Positions 33,798-42,169 of a stretch of 64,000 bases of DNA are shown in pieces. Each line of letters starts with the position of its first letter. The stretch's first letter is position 1. The notes under the pieces are model-generated. The model did no database searches. It saw only the letters and a list, made by a program, of their open reading frames with translations, and was not told the DNA's origin. The translations under genes and the position numbers were made by a program. Origin of the DNA: Alphaproteobacteria bacterium (GTDB lineage Bacteria; Myxococcota_A; UBA796; GCA-2862545). The stretch lies in contig JACKET010000008.1 in assembly GCA_020632875.1 (NCBI GenBank), positions 1 to 64,000 on the forward strand, read 5' to 3'.

Positions 33798-35666
33798 GTG
33801 GAGAATGCGAACGAGGGGTCCCGCAGCGTGGGGCCGATGGGCCTGGCCGCAGTCGGGGTCGTCGCTGTCGCGCTGGTCGGAGGGGCGGTCGCCGGGGGGG
33901 TGACACTGGGGCAGGTCCGCGCGGCGCCGGGCTTCGTGGGCGTCGGTGTGTTCGCGTTCGCCTGTGCCCTCGCCACCGCGCTCGCCGCGTCGAAGCCGGG
34001 TCGCAGCCACCCGAACGTCGACGGGTCCATCGCGCTCGGCCTCGTCGTGACCCTGCTCGGCGCAGGCTTCCTGTTCGGGCCGCTGTCGGGGCCCGTGGCC
34101 GCCGGCGTGCCGCTCGCCGCGCTCCTCACCTCGCAGAAGCTCGGCAGGTCGTGGGCGCTCGGCGTGCTGGCCGTGGGGATCCCCGGCGCGCTGGGGCTCT
34201 GGGGCCTCGCGTGGCTCGGCGTCCTCCCCTACGCACCCGCGTTCACCTCGCCACCCGCTGCCGACCTGACCCGCGCCGGCCTCGCCTGGAGCGCGATGGT
34301 CCTCGCTTCGGGCCTGGCCGTCGGGCTCGTCGGGCCTCCCCCGCCGCCGCGGCCCTCCCGCTCGGTGCCTCCGGCGACCACCCTGCCGCCCGCACAGGCC
34401 CGGGCGGGTCGCACGACGCTCGGCAACTCGTCCGACCGCCTGACGACCCAGGAGCTCACCGCGGCCCGCGCCGCGCTCGGCGGCGACGACGCGTCCCTCC
34501 CGCCCACGCCCGAGATCGAAGCGACCCTCGAGCTCCAGAAGCTCGAGAGCCTGGGTGTGCTCGCCGGCGGCATCGCGCACGACTTCAACAACCTGCTGAT
34601 GTCGATCCTCGGCAACTCGAGCCTCGCGCTGATGGAGGCCGAGAACCACCCGCAGGTGATGCAGCCGCTGCGCGAGATCGAGGTCGCCGCCAAGCGCGCC
34701 CGCGATCTGGTCGGCCAGCTGCTCGCCTACGCCGGCAAGGGCGCCGTCTCGACCACGCCGCTCGACCTGAACCAGCTCGTCCGCGAGATGGGCGACCTGC
34801 TCGCGACGGCCGGCAGCCGGCGGGCGACCATCGAATACCGGTTCTGCGAGCAGGTGCCGCTGATCGTCGCGGATCCGACGCAGGTGCGGCAGATCGTGAT
34901 GAACCTCATCACGAACGCCGCCGACGCGATGCAGGGCCAGTCGAACCCGCAGATCGACGTCGTCACCGAGCACGTCCGCCTCGACCGCAGGCAGCTCGAT
35001 GCGACGCTCATCGGCATCGCGTGCGAGCCCGGCGCCTACGTGATGCTCCGGGTCACCGACCGCGGCTGCGGCATGAGCGAAGAGACCCTGTCGCGCATCT
35101 TCGACCCGTTCTACACGACCAAGAAGACCGGCCGGGGCCTGGGCCTCGCGGCCGTGCTGGGCATCGTGCGCCGGTATGGTGGCACCATGGGGGTCGAGAG
35201 CGTCGTCGACCGCGGCACGACGTTCCGCATCTACTTCCCCTACGCCGAAGCGATGGACGAGGACGAAGACCTGCCGACCGAGCACACCAGCACCGCGAAC
35301 GGCTGGGCGGCCCGCGAGAGCGGGGCGATCCTCGTGGTCGACGACGATCCCGTCGTGCTGCGCGTGACGACGCGGATGGTGCTCCGGCTGCACTTCGAGG
35401 TGCTCGAGGCCGTGAGCGGCGAGCAGGCCGTCGAGATCTTCGCCGAGCAGAAGGACCGCATCATCGCCACGGTCATCGACATGACGATGCCGGGGATGGA
35501 CGGCGTCGAGACGCTCGCCCAGATCCGCCGGATCGCGCCCGAGGCGCGGGTGATCCTGACGAGCGGCTACTCCGAGGCCGACATCCCGAAGACCGAGGCC
35601 GTGTTCCTGCAGAAGCCCTACACGATGAAGCAGCTCACGAAGGCGCTCGACCGGGTCCTCGAGTGA
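33798..35666 (+). CDS. Membrane hybrid histidine kinase with receiver domain
   Basis: A 622-residue protein from a GTG. Residues about 14-180 hold five or six hydrophobic helices and a Pro-rich linker follows. The kinase core has the H-box GGIAHDFNNLLMSILGN (phospho-His near residue 259), the N-box (VMNLITNAADAM), G1 (DRGCGM), the F-box (FDPFYTTK) and G2 (GRGLGLAAV). A C-terminal receiver (about 508-622) begins ILVVDDDPVVL and carries the phospho-acceptor Asp in VIDMTMPGMDG and the Lys in LQKPYT. The HDFNN type of H-box is that of NtrB-like hybrid kinases. Coupled to the zinc-ribbon gene by a GTGA overlap. Confidence 0.88.
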   Translation: MENANEGSRSVGPMGLAAVGVVAVALVGGAVAGGVTLGQVRAAPGFVGVGVFAFACALATALAASKPGRSHPNVDGSIALGLVVTLLGAGFLFGPLSGPVAAGVPLAALLTSQKLGRSWALGVLAVGIPGALGLWGLAWLGVLPYAPAFTSPPAADLTRAGLAWSAMVLASGLAVGLVGPPPPPRPSRSVPPATTLPPAQARAGRTTLGNSSDRLTTQELTAARAALGGDDASLPPTPEIEATLELQKLESLGVLAGGIAHDFNNLLMSILGNSSLALMEAENHPQVMQPLREIEVAAKRARDLVGQLLAYAGKGAVSTTPLDLNQLVREMGDLLATAGSRRATIEYRFCEQVPLIVADPTQVRQIVMNLITNAADAMQGQSNPQIDVVTEHVRLDRRQLDATLIGIACEPGAYVMLRVTDRGCGMSEETLSRIFDPFYTTKKTGRGLGLAAVLGIVRRYGGTMGVESVVDRGTTFRIYFPYAEAMDEDEDLPTEHTSTANGWAARESGAILVVDDDPVVLRVTTRMVLRLHFEVLEAVSGEQAVEIFAEQKDRIIATVIDMTMPGMDGVETLAQIRRIAPEARVILTSGYSEADIPKTEAVFLQKPYTMKQLTKALDRVLE

Positions 35667-36232
35667 GCGAGCCGTGCTGTCCGCGCTGCAGCGTGGTCCT
35701 CCAGCCGCTCGACATCGGCGAGGTCGGCACCGACAGCTGCCCGTCGTGCGGCGGGCTGCTCGTCGATCAGCGCGACGTCGTCGGCATGCTCGAGGTGTTC
35801 GCGGCCGCGCTGGTCCAGTTCTTCGACGCCGACGCGCCGATCGACCGGGTCGACGACCCCTGGGGTACGGCGACGTGCCCCGACTGCGGCGGGGCGATGG
35901 TGAAGAACGGCTACCAGGGCTCCCCGAACGTGATGGTCGACCGGTGCGCCGGGTGCGGCGTGATCTGGATCGACGGCGGCGAGCTCGACGTGATGGCCCA
36001 GCTGTACCTCCGGTCGGAACGCTCGTTCCAGAGCAACGTCGACCGGATCCAGCGGCTCGCGGAGTACCTGCGGCCCGCGAGCTACTTCGGCGACATCTCC
36101 GACTGGACGGGCTTCCGCGGTACCTACCGCGACCGGCCGAAGCGGAGTGACGACAGTCGGCGGAAGTACCGCGAGCAGGCGCCGGGAAGCCGGCTCGGCC
36201 TGCTCGTGGTCGCGCTGCTCGACGAGGCGTAG
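35663..36232 (+). CDS. Double zinc-ribbon (zf-TFIIB-like) protein
   Basis: A 189-residue protein from a GTG that overlaps the kinase stop. It holds two zinc ribbons: CPRC and CPSCGG near the N-terminus, and CPDCGG and CAGCGVIWIDGGELD about 80 residues later. The CxxCxGxWxDxGEL pattern is that of zf-TFIIB-like bacterial ribbons. It has a paralogue in this window at 57537-58049. Function unknown; partners probably nucleic acid or protein. Confidence 0.75.
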   Translation: MSEPCCPRCSVVLQPLDIGEVGTDSCPSCGGLLVDQRDVVGMLEVFAAALVQFFDADAPIDRVDDPWGTATCPDCGGAMVKNGYQGSPNVMVDRCAGCGVIWIDGGELDVMAQLYLRSERSFQSNVDRIQRLAEYLRPASYFGDISDWTGFRGTYRDRPKRSDDSRRKYREQAPGSRLGLLVVALLDEA

Positions 36233-36299
36233 CGCTCTCCAGCCTGTCCCGATTGTGCCAGAGCCCTCTGGAGACGCCTATCCACACGGGTGGATCGGG

Positions 36300-36330
36300 T
36301 GTCCAATTCGGGTCAGACCCGAATTGGACA
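36300..36330. repeat. Perfect 31-bp palindrome with GGGTC(A)GACCC core
   Basis: The arms TGTCCAATTCGGGTC and GACCCGAATTGGACA are perfect reverse complements around a single A. It lies 68 bases after the zinc-ribbon gene. There is no T-run, so it is not a typical terminator. The core matches the motif inside the propeller lipoprotein repeats at 16121-16228. Confidence 0.9.
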
Positions 36331-36404
36331 GGGGGGGCCGGCGCTCCCCTAGCCAGGGAGTCCGTCGCGGCGCGACGGATTCCTCCCGTGCCCAGCCGGA
36401 GGCG

Positions 36405-36426
36405 GTGCGCGTGCGCGTGCGCGTGC
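36405..36426. repeat. Hexamer repeat GTGCGC
   Basis: Three full GTGCGC units and a partial fourth lie just outside the left end of the IS element. The same hexamer in inverted orientation (GCGCAC, four units) lies beyond the right end at 38203-38226. Confidence 0.85.
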
Positions 36427-36819
36427 CCGACCGGGTGGGTGCCCGGGACGGCACATGGGTGACAGTTGTACCCGTGTGCAGGTGACACGGGAAGCTGCGT
36501 TTTGGCGAACGTGCCTGAGCCCTGCCCGAGGCATCCGCGTTGGGGGCCTTCCTTGAGTGAGCAGAGCTCCCGCCGGAGGCCTTCCCGTCGTCCGTCGCTC
36601 GCACATCGTGCGGTCCGCGAAAGGGCGCGCAGGTCCAGGGAGCGCCCGGAGCAGCCCGGAGCCACGCGCAGGCCCCTCGCTCGCGAGGGGGCGAGCATGG
36701 CGAGGACTGCGAGGACGCACCCTTGACCGAAGCGGCCGTCGCGGTATTCGCGGCGAGCGTCGGAGGATGGGATGGCCGGAGCCCGCGGGGCAGGCAGGCG
36801 GCCCATCGTTGTGGGCGTC

Positions 36820-38031
36820 TCACTCTTTGACCTCGGGAATGGGGTCGTTCCAGCCCAGTCCGCGCCGGTCGGGCCGCTTCTGGGTGACAATCGACAGGTC
36901 GAGTTCGCCGAGGCCGTAGTCGTAGAACCACAGGCGTACCCGTGTGCCTTCGAGGGGCTCCATGCCGATGAGATGGCCGATGAGGGCGGCGCTCACGTGG
37001 TAGTGGTTGCCTTTGACGCTGATTCGCCCGGGGCAACTCACACTCCGGGTTTGCCAGGCGCTCGGGTACAGAGGGAGTCGCCAGGCCCCGAGCAGTCGAC
37101 GAACCGAGGGCTGGTAGACCTCTGCCGGTACTCGCTGTCCGAGCGCCTCGTGGGGCCGATGGTGGTTGAACTCATGGACCCACCGCGCCGCCGCTTCGCG
37201 CTCCTCGCGAATCGTCTCGCTGGCGTTGTCTTCCACGTCGTACCGGAGATCGAGGTGCATGCGTTCGTGCCCGCCGTTGTCCTCGGGGTGGCCGGGACGG
37301 GAGAACACGACACGAACGCCCATCGAGACGAGCCAGGCCGACAGTCGGGTGAAGCCTGCTCGCGACGCAGTACTGCCAAACGGGGATCCGTTGTCGGATT
37401 GAATCGCTTTCGGGATTCCGTACCGCCGGAAGAGCTCGAGAAGAACGCCACGAACGCCCTCCATCGATTGTGAGTCCAGGAGCACTACAGCGAGGACGAA
37501 TCTGGAGAACTGGTCCCTCACGGTGAGCGGGTACACCCTCGTGCCATCCGCAGTGAGCCACCAACCCTTGAAGTCGATCGTCCACAGATCATTCGGGCCT
37601 TCGACGGCCACGCTGGGGGAGTGCTTCTGAAGCGGCTGCTTGCGGGAACGCCGCTTCTTCCTGGGTTCGCCGCACCGCCTCAACGCCCGATCGATGGTCT
37701 TCACCGACGGAACATCGGCTTCGTCGTGCTCCCGAAGCAGCAGAGCTCGCAGCTTCTTCGGACCGTATCGAGGGTTCGCACGGCGGAGACTCACAATGCT
37801 CGCGACCATGTCCGCCGAGGTCTCGAGCTTCTGTGTCTTCGGTCTACGCGACCGGTCCTCGAGGCCGGCGACCCCCTCATCGAGGAGCCGCTGTCTCCAC
37901 TTGTAGGCTGTCTTCCGGCTGATTCCGAATTCCGCACACAACGAGGAAACGCTGTCGACGCGGTGCGGATCCAGCAACCGATGAAGGAACTCCTCTCTCG
38001 AACTCAAGATGCACCTCTGTGGCCACGGCAC
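36820..38031 (-). CDS. IS481-family DDE transposase
   Basis: A 403-residue transposase. The N-terminus has a helix-turn-helix (SVSSLCAEFGISRKTAYKWRQRL), a second HTH-like region follows, and the integrase core carries the DDE triad: Asp in LWTIDFKGWW, Asp in IQSDNGSPF and Glu in DNGGHERMHLDLRY. A C-terminal beta region ends at PEVKE. The length is somewhat greater than the usual 310-400 and the frame is intact, so it may be active. It starts at a GTG (38031); a TTG eight codons downstream with AGAGGTG upstream is an alternative. Marks a transfer-prone spot between the kinase/zinc-ribbon pair and the ATP-grasp pair. Confidence 0.9.
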   Translation of the reverse strand: MPWPQRCILSSREEFLHRLLDPHRVDSVSSLCAEFGISRKTAYKWRQRLLDEGVAGLEDRSRRPKTQKLETSADMVASIVSLRRANPRYGPKKLRALLLREHDEADVPSVKTIDRALRRCGEPRKKRRSRKQPLQKHSPSVAVEGPNDLWTIDFKGWWLTADGTRVYPLTVRDQFSRFVLAVVLLDSQSMEGVRGVLLELFRRYGIPKAIQSDNGSPFGSTASRAGFTRLSAWLVSMGVRVVFSRPGHPEDNGGHERMHLDLRYDVEDNASETIREEREAAARWVHEFNHHRPHEALGQRVPAEVYQPSVRRLLGAWRLPLYPSAWQTRSVSCPGRISVKGNHYHVSAALIGHLIGMEPLEGTRVRLWFYDYGLGELDLSIVTQKRPDRRGLGWNDPIPEVKE

Positions 38032-38050
38032 GGATGACCTCCCATGGAGC

Positions 38051-38098
38051 TGTCACCCATGTCCTGACCCTGATGTGTCACCCATGTCCCGACCCCGG
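38051..38098. repeat. Tandem transposase-end repeats at the right IS end
   Basis: TGTCACCCATGTCC occurs twice in direct orientation (38051-38064 and 38076-38089), the second continuing CGACCCCGG. The reverse complement, CATGGGTGACA, is at the left end (36454-36464). Doubled motifs suit binding sites for the transposase. Confidence 0.65.
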
Positions 38099-38186
38099 AC
38101 CTGGGCAGCGGTGCTCCGGCTCGTCAGAGCTCGAGCTCAGCGGGCTGAAACCCGTCGATCCCCCGGCTGAGAGCAAGCTCCCGACC

Positions 38187-38226
38187 TCCCGAATTCGGGA
38201 ACGCGCACGCGCACGCGCACGCGCAC
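38187..38226. repeat. Palindrome and GCGCAC hexamer array
   Basis: A perfect 14-base palindrome TCCCGAATTCGGGA (38187-38200) is followed directly by four GCGCAC units (38203-38226). The hexamers mirror those at 36405-36426. Nothing else recognisable lies between the IS end and the ATP-grasp stop at 38262. Confidence 0.8.
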
Positions 38227-38261
38227 GGGAGGAGCCTGGAGTGCGCTACGCGCGACAGGCT

Positions 38262-39479
38262 CTAGCTCGCGTACATCGTCACTTCGGTCGCGGCGGCCCA
38301 GGCCATGTGCATCGCGCCCTCCCAGGAGGGGTGGCGGACCATGAGGAACCCGTCGCTCACGAGGGTCTGCTTCCAGTTGCGGCGGTGCGAGCCGACCGGG
38401 AGCAGGTTCTCCCACACGACGCCCATGCCGTACCGCTGCATGTACCGGTCGAGCCCGGCGATGTGGCGGATGTAGCCCTCGCCCTGCGCGCGCTTGAAGA
38501 TGATCGCGACGTTGTAGCGCCGCGTCGTGCGGCCCTCGAACGAGCCCCAGCAGACCGCGCGCGCCCACTCGCGGAACAGGTCGACGTCGCAGGTGTAGTT
38601 GATCTGGTCGATGAGGTGCGCGCCGCCGGGACGGCAGCCGATCTCGCCGAACACGACCTCGCCGTCGGACTTCCGGTACCACTCCATGTGGGTGAAGCCC
38701 GACCCCATGTTCAGGGCCTTCAGCACGCCCCGGCCGAGCTTGAGGCCCTGCTGGATCTTCGGCTGCTGGATGTCGCGGACGGTGCAGATGATCGGGCTGA
38801 TCCACTCGTTGCTGCGGGCATCGAGGGGACGCGGGATGTACTGCGCGCAGTTCTCGATCTGCGGGACGCCGTTCACGCACACCGTGTCGTACGTGAACTC
38901 CTCGCCCTCCACGAACTCCTCGACGCTGACCTCGGGGACGTGCTGGGTGAGCTTCAGCACGCGCTCGAGGTCGGCATCCGAGTCGACGCGGTAGGTGTCG
39001 GCGGAACCGGCACCCGCGATGGGCTTGATGCAGACCGGGTACCCGATCCGCTCGACGGCGGCGTGCGCCTCGGGACCCGACTTCACCCGGAAGCTGTGCG
39101 GCACGCGGAGCCCCGCGGCCTTCACGCGCTCTTTCATGAGCTGCTTGTCGCGGAACCCGAGCACGGTGTCGTACGTCATGCCGGGGCAGCCGAACGCCTC
39201 GCGGATACGCGCGGCCAGCAGCACGAGCGGCTCCCAGTTCGACTCGACGCGATCGACGCGCTGGCCCTTCAGCCACTCGCGGACGCGCTTGAGCACGTCG
39301 GCTTCGTCCATGATCCGCGGCACCTGGAGGTACCCGGACAGATAGCGCCGGGTCTCGGGGGGGATCGCCCCGACCGGGCTGTCGCCCACACCGAACACGT
39401 TCGCACCGACTTCGGCCAGACCACGGGTGTACTGGCGCATCTCCGCCGGGTAGTGCGGGGAGAGGAACACGACGTTCAT
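38262..39479 (-). CDS. ATP-grasp ligase, twin of the divergent gene
   Basis: A 405-residue ATP-grasp enzyme. The N-terminus MNVVFLSPHYPAEMRQYT is a nucleotide-like pre-domain; GFRDKQLMKERVKAAGLRVP, GYPVCIKPIAGAGSADTYRV, EVSVEEFVEGEEFTYDTVC and GEIGCRPGGAHLIDQINY give the ATP-binding lysine, hinge and metal-binding Glu of carboxylate-amine ligases. I chose the ATG at 39479 with GTGGAG upstream over a GTG four codons earlier. It is divergent from a paralogue of exactly the same length, sharing the 81-base intergenic region. Probably one step of peptide-like metabolite synthesis; substrates unknown. Confidence 0.85.
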   Translation of the reverse strand: MNVVFLSPHYPAEMRQYTRGLAEVGANVFGVGDSPVGAIPPETRRYLSGYLQVPRIMDEADVLKRVREWLKGQRVDRVESNWEPLVLLAARIREAFGCPGMTYDTVLGFRDKQLMKERVKAAGLRVPHSFRVKSGPEAHAAVERIGYPVCIKPIAGAGSADTYRVDSDADLERVLKLTQHVPEVSVEEFVEGEEFTYDTVCVNGVPQIENCAQYIPRPLDARSNEWISPIICTVRDIQQPKIQQGLKLGRGVLKALNMGSGFTHMEWYRKSDGEVVFGEIGCRPGGAHLIDQINYTCDVDLFREWARAVCWGSFEGRTTRRYNVAIIFKRAQGEGYIRHIAGLDRYMQRYGMGVVWENLLPVGSHRRNWKQTLVSDGFLMVRHPSWEGAMHMAWAAATEVTMYAS

Positions 39480-39560
39480 GACACGCTCCACGAGGCGCTC
39501 GCACTATCGCCGTCCCGCACCGCCGGCACGGTGTTAGTCGTCGGCGTTCTGGAGGGCAGT

Positions 39561-40778
39561 TTGCGCAACGTCGTGTACGTCGCCCCGTTCCCCATGCGAA
39601 CCACCATGCGGTTCGCCCACGCGCTCGCCACGCTCGACGGCGTGCGGCTCCTCGGCGTGTTCAACAAGGCGCCCACCGGTGTGGCTGCACGGGTCTTCGA
39701 CGACGTGATCCAGGTCGGCGACGTGCTCGATCCGGGGTCGCTGATCCACGGCGTCGGGCTGCTGTCCGCGCGGTACGGGCGTCCCCACCGCATCCTCGGC
39801 ATCCTCGAGAACCTGCAGGAATCCCTGGCCGCCGCCCGGGCGCACTACGGCGTGTACGGCACGGATCTCCAGACCACCCGCCGGTTCCGCGACAAGGGCC
39901 TGATGAAGGACGCGCTGCGCCAGGCCGGCATCCCCTGCGCCGCCCACGCGCGCCTCACGAGCCCCCACGACGCGATCGAGTTCGTGAAGCGCAACGGATT
40001 CCCCGTCGTGCTCAAGCCGCCGGACGGCGCGGGCTGCCGCGCCACGTACCGCTGCGACAGCCTCCCGGCGCTCGAGCAGGCGCTCGCCCAGACCCGCCCG
40101 TCGCCGCAGCGGCCCGTGCTCGCCGAGGAGTTCCTCACGGGCGAGGAGTACAGCTTCGAGACGATCACGGTCGGCGGCGAGCCGCAGTTCTACTCGGTCG
40201 GCCGGTACTACCCGACGCCGCTCGAGGTGATGGAGAACGACTGGCTGCAGTGGGTCGTCGTCCTGCCGCGCGAGCTGAACGGCTTCGAGAAGGTCCGCGA
40301 GGTCGGCCTGAATGCCGTGCGGCGGCTCGGGATGTCCGACGGCATGACCCACATGGAGTGGTTCCGGCGGCCCGACGGCAGCGTGGCGGTCGGCGAGATC
40401 GCGATGCGCCCGCCCGGCGCGCAGTTCGTGCGGCTCATGAGCCTCGCCTACGACGCCGACATGTACCGGGCGTGGGCGCGGGCGGCGGTCGACGGCGCCT
40501 TCGACGGCCCGTGGGAGCGCAAGTACTCTGTGGGCATCGCGTACCTCCGCGGGTCGGGTCGCGGGCGCATCACGCACGTCGAGGGTCTCGACGAGGCGCA
40601 GCGGATGATGGGGCACCTCGTGCACGAGGCCCAGCTGCCCCAGGTCGGCATGCCGCGCTCCGATTCGTACGAAGGAGACGGGTGGGCCATCGTGCGCCAC
40701 CCCGACACCCGCATCGTCACCGAAGCCATGCGACTGCTGGTGTCGAAGGTCCGGGTCCACTACAGTCACGGGTCATGA
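39561..40778 (+). CDS. ATP-grasp ligase, twin of the divergent gene
   Basis: A 405-residue ATP-grasp enzyme starting at TTG, placed by a strong GGAGGG (39551-39556) four bases upstream. The N-terminus LRNVVYVAPFPMRTTMRFA mirrors the divergent gene. Further motifs are RFRDKGLMKDALRQAGIPC, GFPVVLKPPDGAGCRATYRC, VLAEEFLTGEEYSFETITV and GEIAMRPPGAQFVRLMSL, position by position like its twin (GEIGCRPGGAHLIDQI). The His/Leu differences in the metal loop suggest different substrates. The stop overlaps the next gene (ATGA). The pair may add two different residues to one scaffold. Confidence 0.85.
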   Translation: MRNVVYVAPFPMRTTMRFAHALATLDGVRLLGVFNKAPTGVAARVFDDVIQVGDVLDPGSLIHGVGLLSARYGRPHRILGILENLQESLAAARAHYGVYGTDLQTTRRFRDKGLMKDALRQAGIPCAAHARLTSPHDAIEFVKRNGFPVVLKPPDGAGCRATYRCDSLPALEQALAQTRPSPQRPVLAEEFLTGEEYSFETITVGGEPQFYSVGRYYPTPLEVMENDWLQWVVVLPRELNGFEKVREVGLNAVRRLGMSDGMTHMEWFRRPDGSVAVGEIAMRPPGAQFVRLMSLAYDADMYRAWARAAVDGAFDGPWERKYSVGIAYLRGSGRGRITHVEGLDEAQRMMGHLVHEAQLPQVGMPRSDSYEGDGWAIVRHPDTRIVTEAMRLLVSKVRVHYSHGS

Positions 40779-41086
40779 GCGGTTTCTTCGGCACCTTCGT
40801 GATGCTCGTCATCGCCATGGCGTGGTCGCAGTGGCTCACGCCGCGGCTCGCCTGGGCGCCCCGTGTGGTGTGGGCCGCGGGCGGCCTGTGGCTGCTGACG
40901 CTGGTGTTCGCCGCGGCGAGCTTCACGGCCGATGGCTCGATGGAGGCCATGACCCAGAGCCTCACGCGCATCTACTACGCCGCCCAGGTCGCACAGGCCG
41001 TCGCGCTCGGCACCTTCGTCGTGCTGCTCGCGCTGTCGATCTACGCGTTCTCGAAGGGCGCGCCGAAGCCCTCCGAAGAGACGTGA
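40775..41086 (+). CDS. Small three-helix membrane protein
   Basis: A 103-residue protein with three hydrophobic segments (about residues 3-20, 28-48 and 75-93) and a short basic tail. The ATG overlaps the ATP-grasp stop by four bases and its stop overlaps the next start, so it is part of a three-gene run. Not recognised; a membrane partner of the ligase or of the following protein is possible. Confidence 0.65.
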   Translation: MSGFFGTFVMLVIAMAWSQWLTPRLAWAPRVVWAAGGLWLLTLVFAAASFTADGSMEAMTQSLTRIYYAAQVAQAVALGTFVVLLALSIYAFSKGAPKPSEET

Positions 41087-42168
41087 AGCCGAAGGTCGGG
41101 CTCGATCGGGTCGAGCTCGACGTGCCGCCGGATGCGGTGGCACGCGTCGGAGGATGGTCGGCGGTGGCGCTCGGGCTCGGCACCTGCCTCGTGTCGGCGG
41201 GCGTGGCGGGCTGGCTGCACACCCTCCTCCCGCCCGTCGTGGACGTCGACGTCGACCCGACGGACGGGCTCGCCGACCGGGTGGCGCAGCTGGACGAGAC
41301 CTTCGATCGCGCTCCGCTGCCCTTCGACCTCCAGCCGATCCCCGAGACCCTCGAGGACTACGCGCGCGTCCGGGGGAACGCGCTCTACGCGCTCGTGCTG
41401 CGCGACGCCCCTCTGATGGATCTGACGCTCGCGGCCGTGAGGAACGACGAGGCCTACGTCGAGGAGCTCGACCTCGTCGCCGCGCAGAGCGTGTTCCTCG
41501 GCGGTCCTCCGCTGCCCGACCGCGAGCACGCCGCGCCGGCCCGACCGCTGACGGCCGAGCGCGACGCGTGGCTCGCCGGCGACCCGAGCTACGTGGTCGA
41601 CGCCATCCACGACATCGTCGAGGTCGAGGTGAATCGGGCCGCCAGGCTCCACTACGTACCGGCGCTCGACGACGATCTCCTCCTCCGCGGCCACGCCCTC
41701 GTCCGCCAGCGCGACCTCTCGCCCCGCGCGGTCGACGGCTCGCTCCCCCCGCCGCCGCCGGGTCCGTTGGTGCTCGAGCCCGACGTGGAGGCCGCGGTCT
41801 GGGCCGTCCCGTCGGTCGCTCCGCTCGCTCTGCACACCGCGGTCGTCGGCACCGGGCTCGGCGGGCTGGTCGCGGGGCTCGGGGTCGCGTTCGTCGGCCT
41901 GCGGATGATCCGCCGGCGCCGGGTGGTGCTCTCGGCACAGGGCATGGCGATCGACGGCCAGCCCGTCGACGTCGCGCAGATCGCGTCCGTCGAGCGCATC
42001 GGCCCCGGGGTGCTCGTCACCTTCCGGAGCGGCGAGACGCTGGAGCTCCCCGACCTCGGGCACGTCCTGTCGGGCCGGGTGATCGACGCGCTCCTCGATC
42101 CCGAGGAGGCCGCCGTGCCGGACGCGCCAGCCACACTCCAGGCACTGCGCGCGGCCGAGCGGGCCTGA
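41083..42168 (+). CDS. PH-like-domain membrane protein, paralogue 4 with large exported loop
   Basis: A 361-residue protein from a GTG (GTGA overlap). One hydrophobic segment near residues 25-45, then about 200 polar, acidic residues that probably lie outside the membrane, then a second hydrophobic segment (VGTGLGGLVAGLGVAFVG) and a C-terminal PH-like segment RRVVLSAQGMAIDGQPVDV. That last segment matches the paralogues at 18.4-20.1 kb and 55.6 kb. Third gene of the run that begins with the ATP-grasp ligase. Function unknown. Confidence 0.65.
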   Translation: MKPKVGLDRVELDVPPDAVARVGGWSAVALGLGTCLVSAGVAGWLHTLLPPVVDVDVDPTDGLADRVAQLDETFDRAPLPFDLQPIPETLEDYARVRGNALYALVLRDAPLMDLTLAAVRNDEAYVEELDLVAAQSVFLGGPPLPDREHAAPARPLTAERDAWLAGDPSYVVDAIHDIVEVEVNRAARLHYVPALDDDLLLRGHALVRQRDLSPRAVDGSLPPPPPGPLVLEPDVEAAVWAVPSVAPLALHTAVVGTGLGGLVAGLGVAFVGLRMIRRRRVVLSAQGMAIDGQPVDVAQIASVERIGPGVLVTFRSGETLELPDLGHVLSGRVIDALLDPEEAAVPDAPATLQALRAAERA

Positions 42169-42169
42169 G

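Larger units (their letters stand above)
36233..36819. other. Gene-free stretch between the zinc-ribbon gene and the transposase
   Basis: No supportable gene lies in these 587 bases. They hold a perfect 31-base palindrome (36300-36330), a compact hairpin TCCGTCGCG / CGCGACGGA (36361-36379), a GTGCGC array (36405-36426), the probable left end of the IS element (36442 onward) and a GC-rich hairpin CCCCTCG / CGAGGGG (36673-36690). The part from 36465 to 36819 would be non-coding passenger sequence inside the IS if the left end is correctly placed. Confidence 0.6.
36442..38098 (-). mobile_element. IS481-type insertion sequence (boundaries approximate)
   Basis: A DDE transposase gene is flanked by inverted repeats sharing ACATGGGTGACA. 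Read inward, the left one is CCCGGGACGGCACATGGGTGACA-like (36442-36464) and the right one, on the other strand, is CCGGGGTCGGGACATGGGTGACA-like (38076-38098). The right end has a second copy of the motif 24 bases further in (38051 region). About 355 bases separate the left repeat from the transposase stop, longer than usual, so the left boundary could be elsewhere. I could not identify a target-site duplication. Confidence 0.6.

Noticed and set aside
36361..36379. Terminator for the zinc-ribbon gene
   Set aside because: The hairpin TCCGTCGCG/CGCGACGGA has a one-base loop and no T-run.
36278..37036. A 252-codon frame overlapping the IS left part
   Set aside because: Starts in the transposase in another frame and ends in non-coding repeats; composition is like shadow frames.
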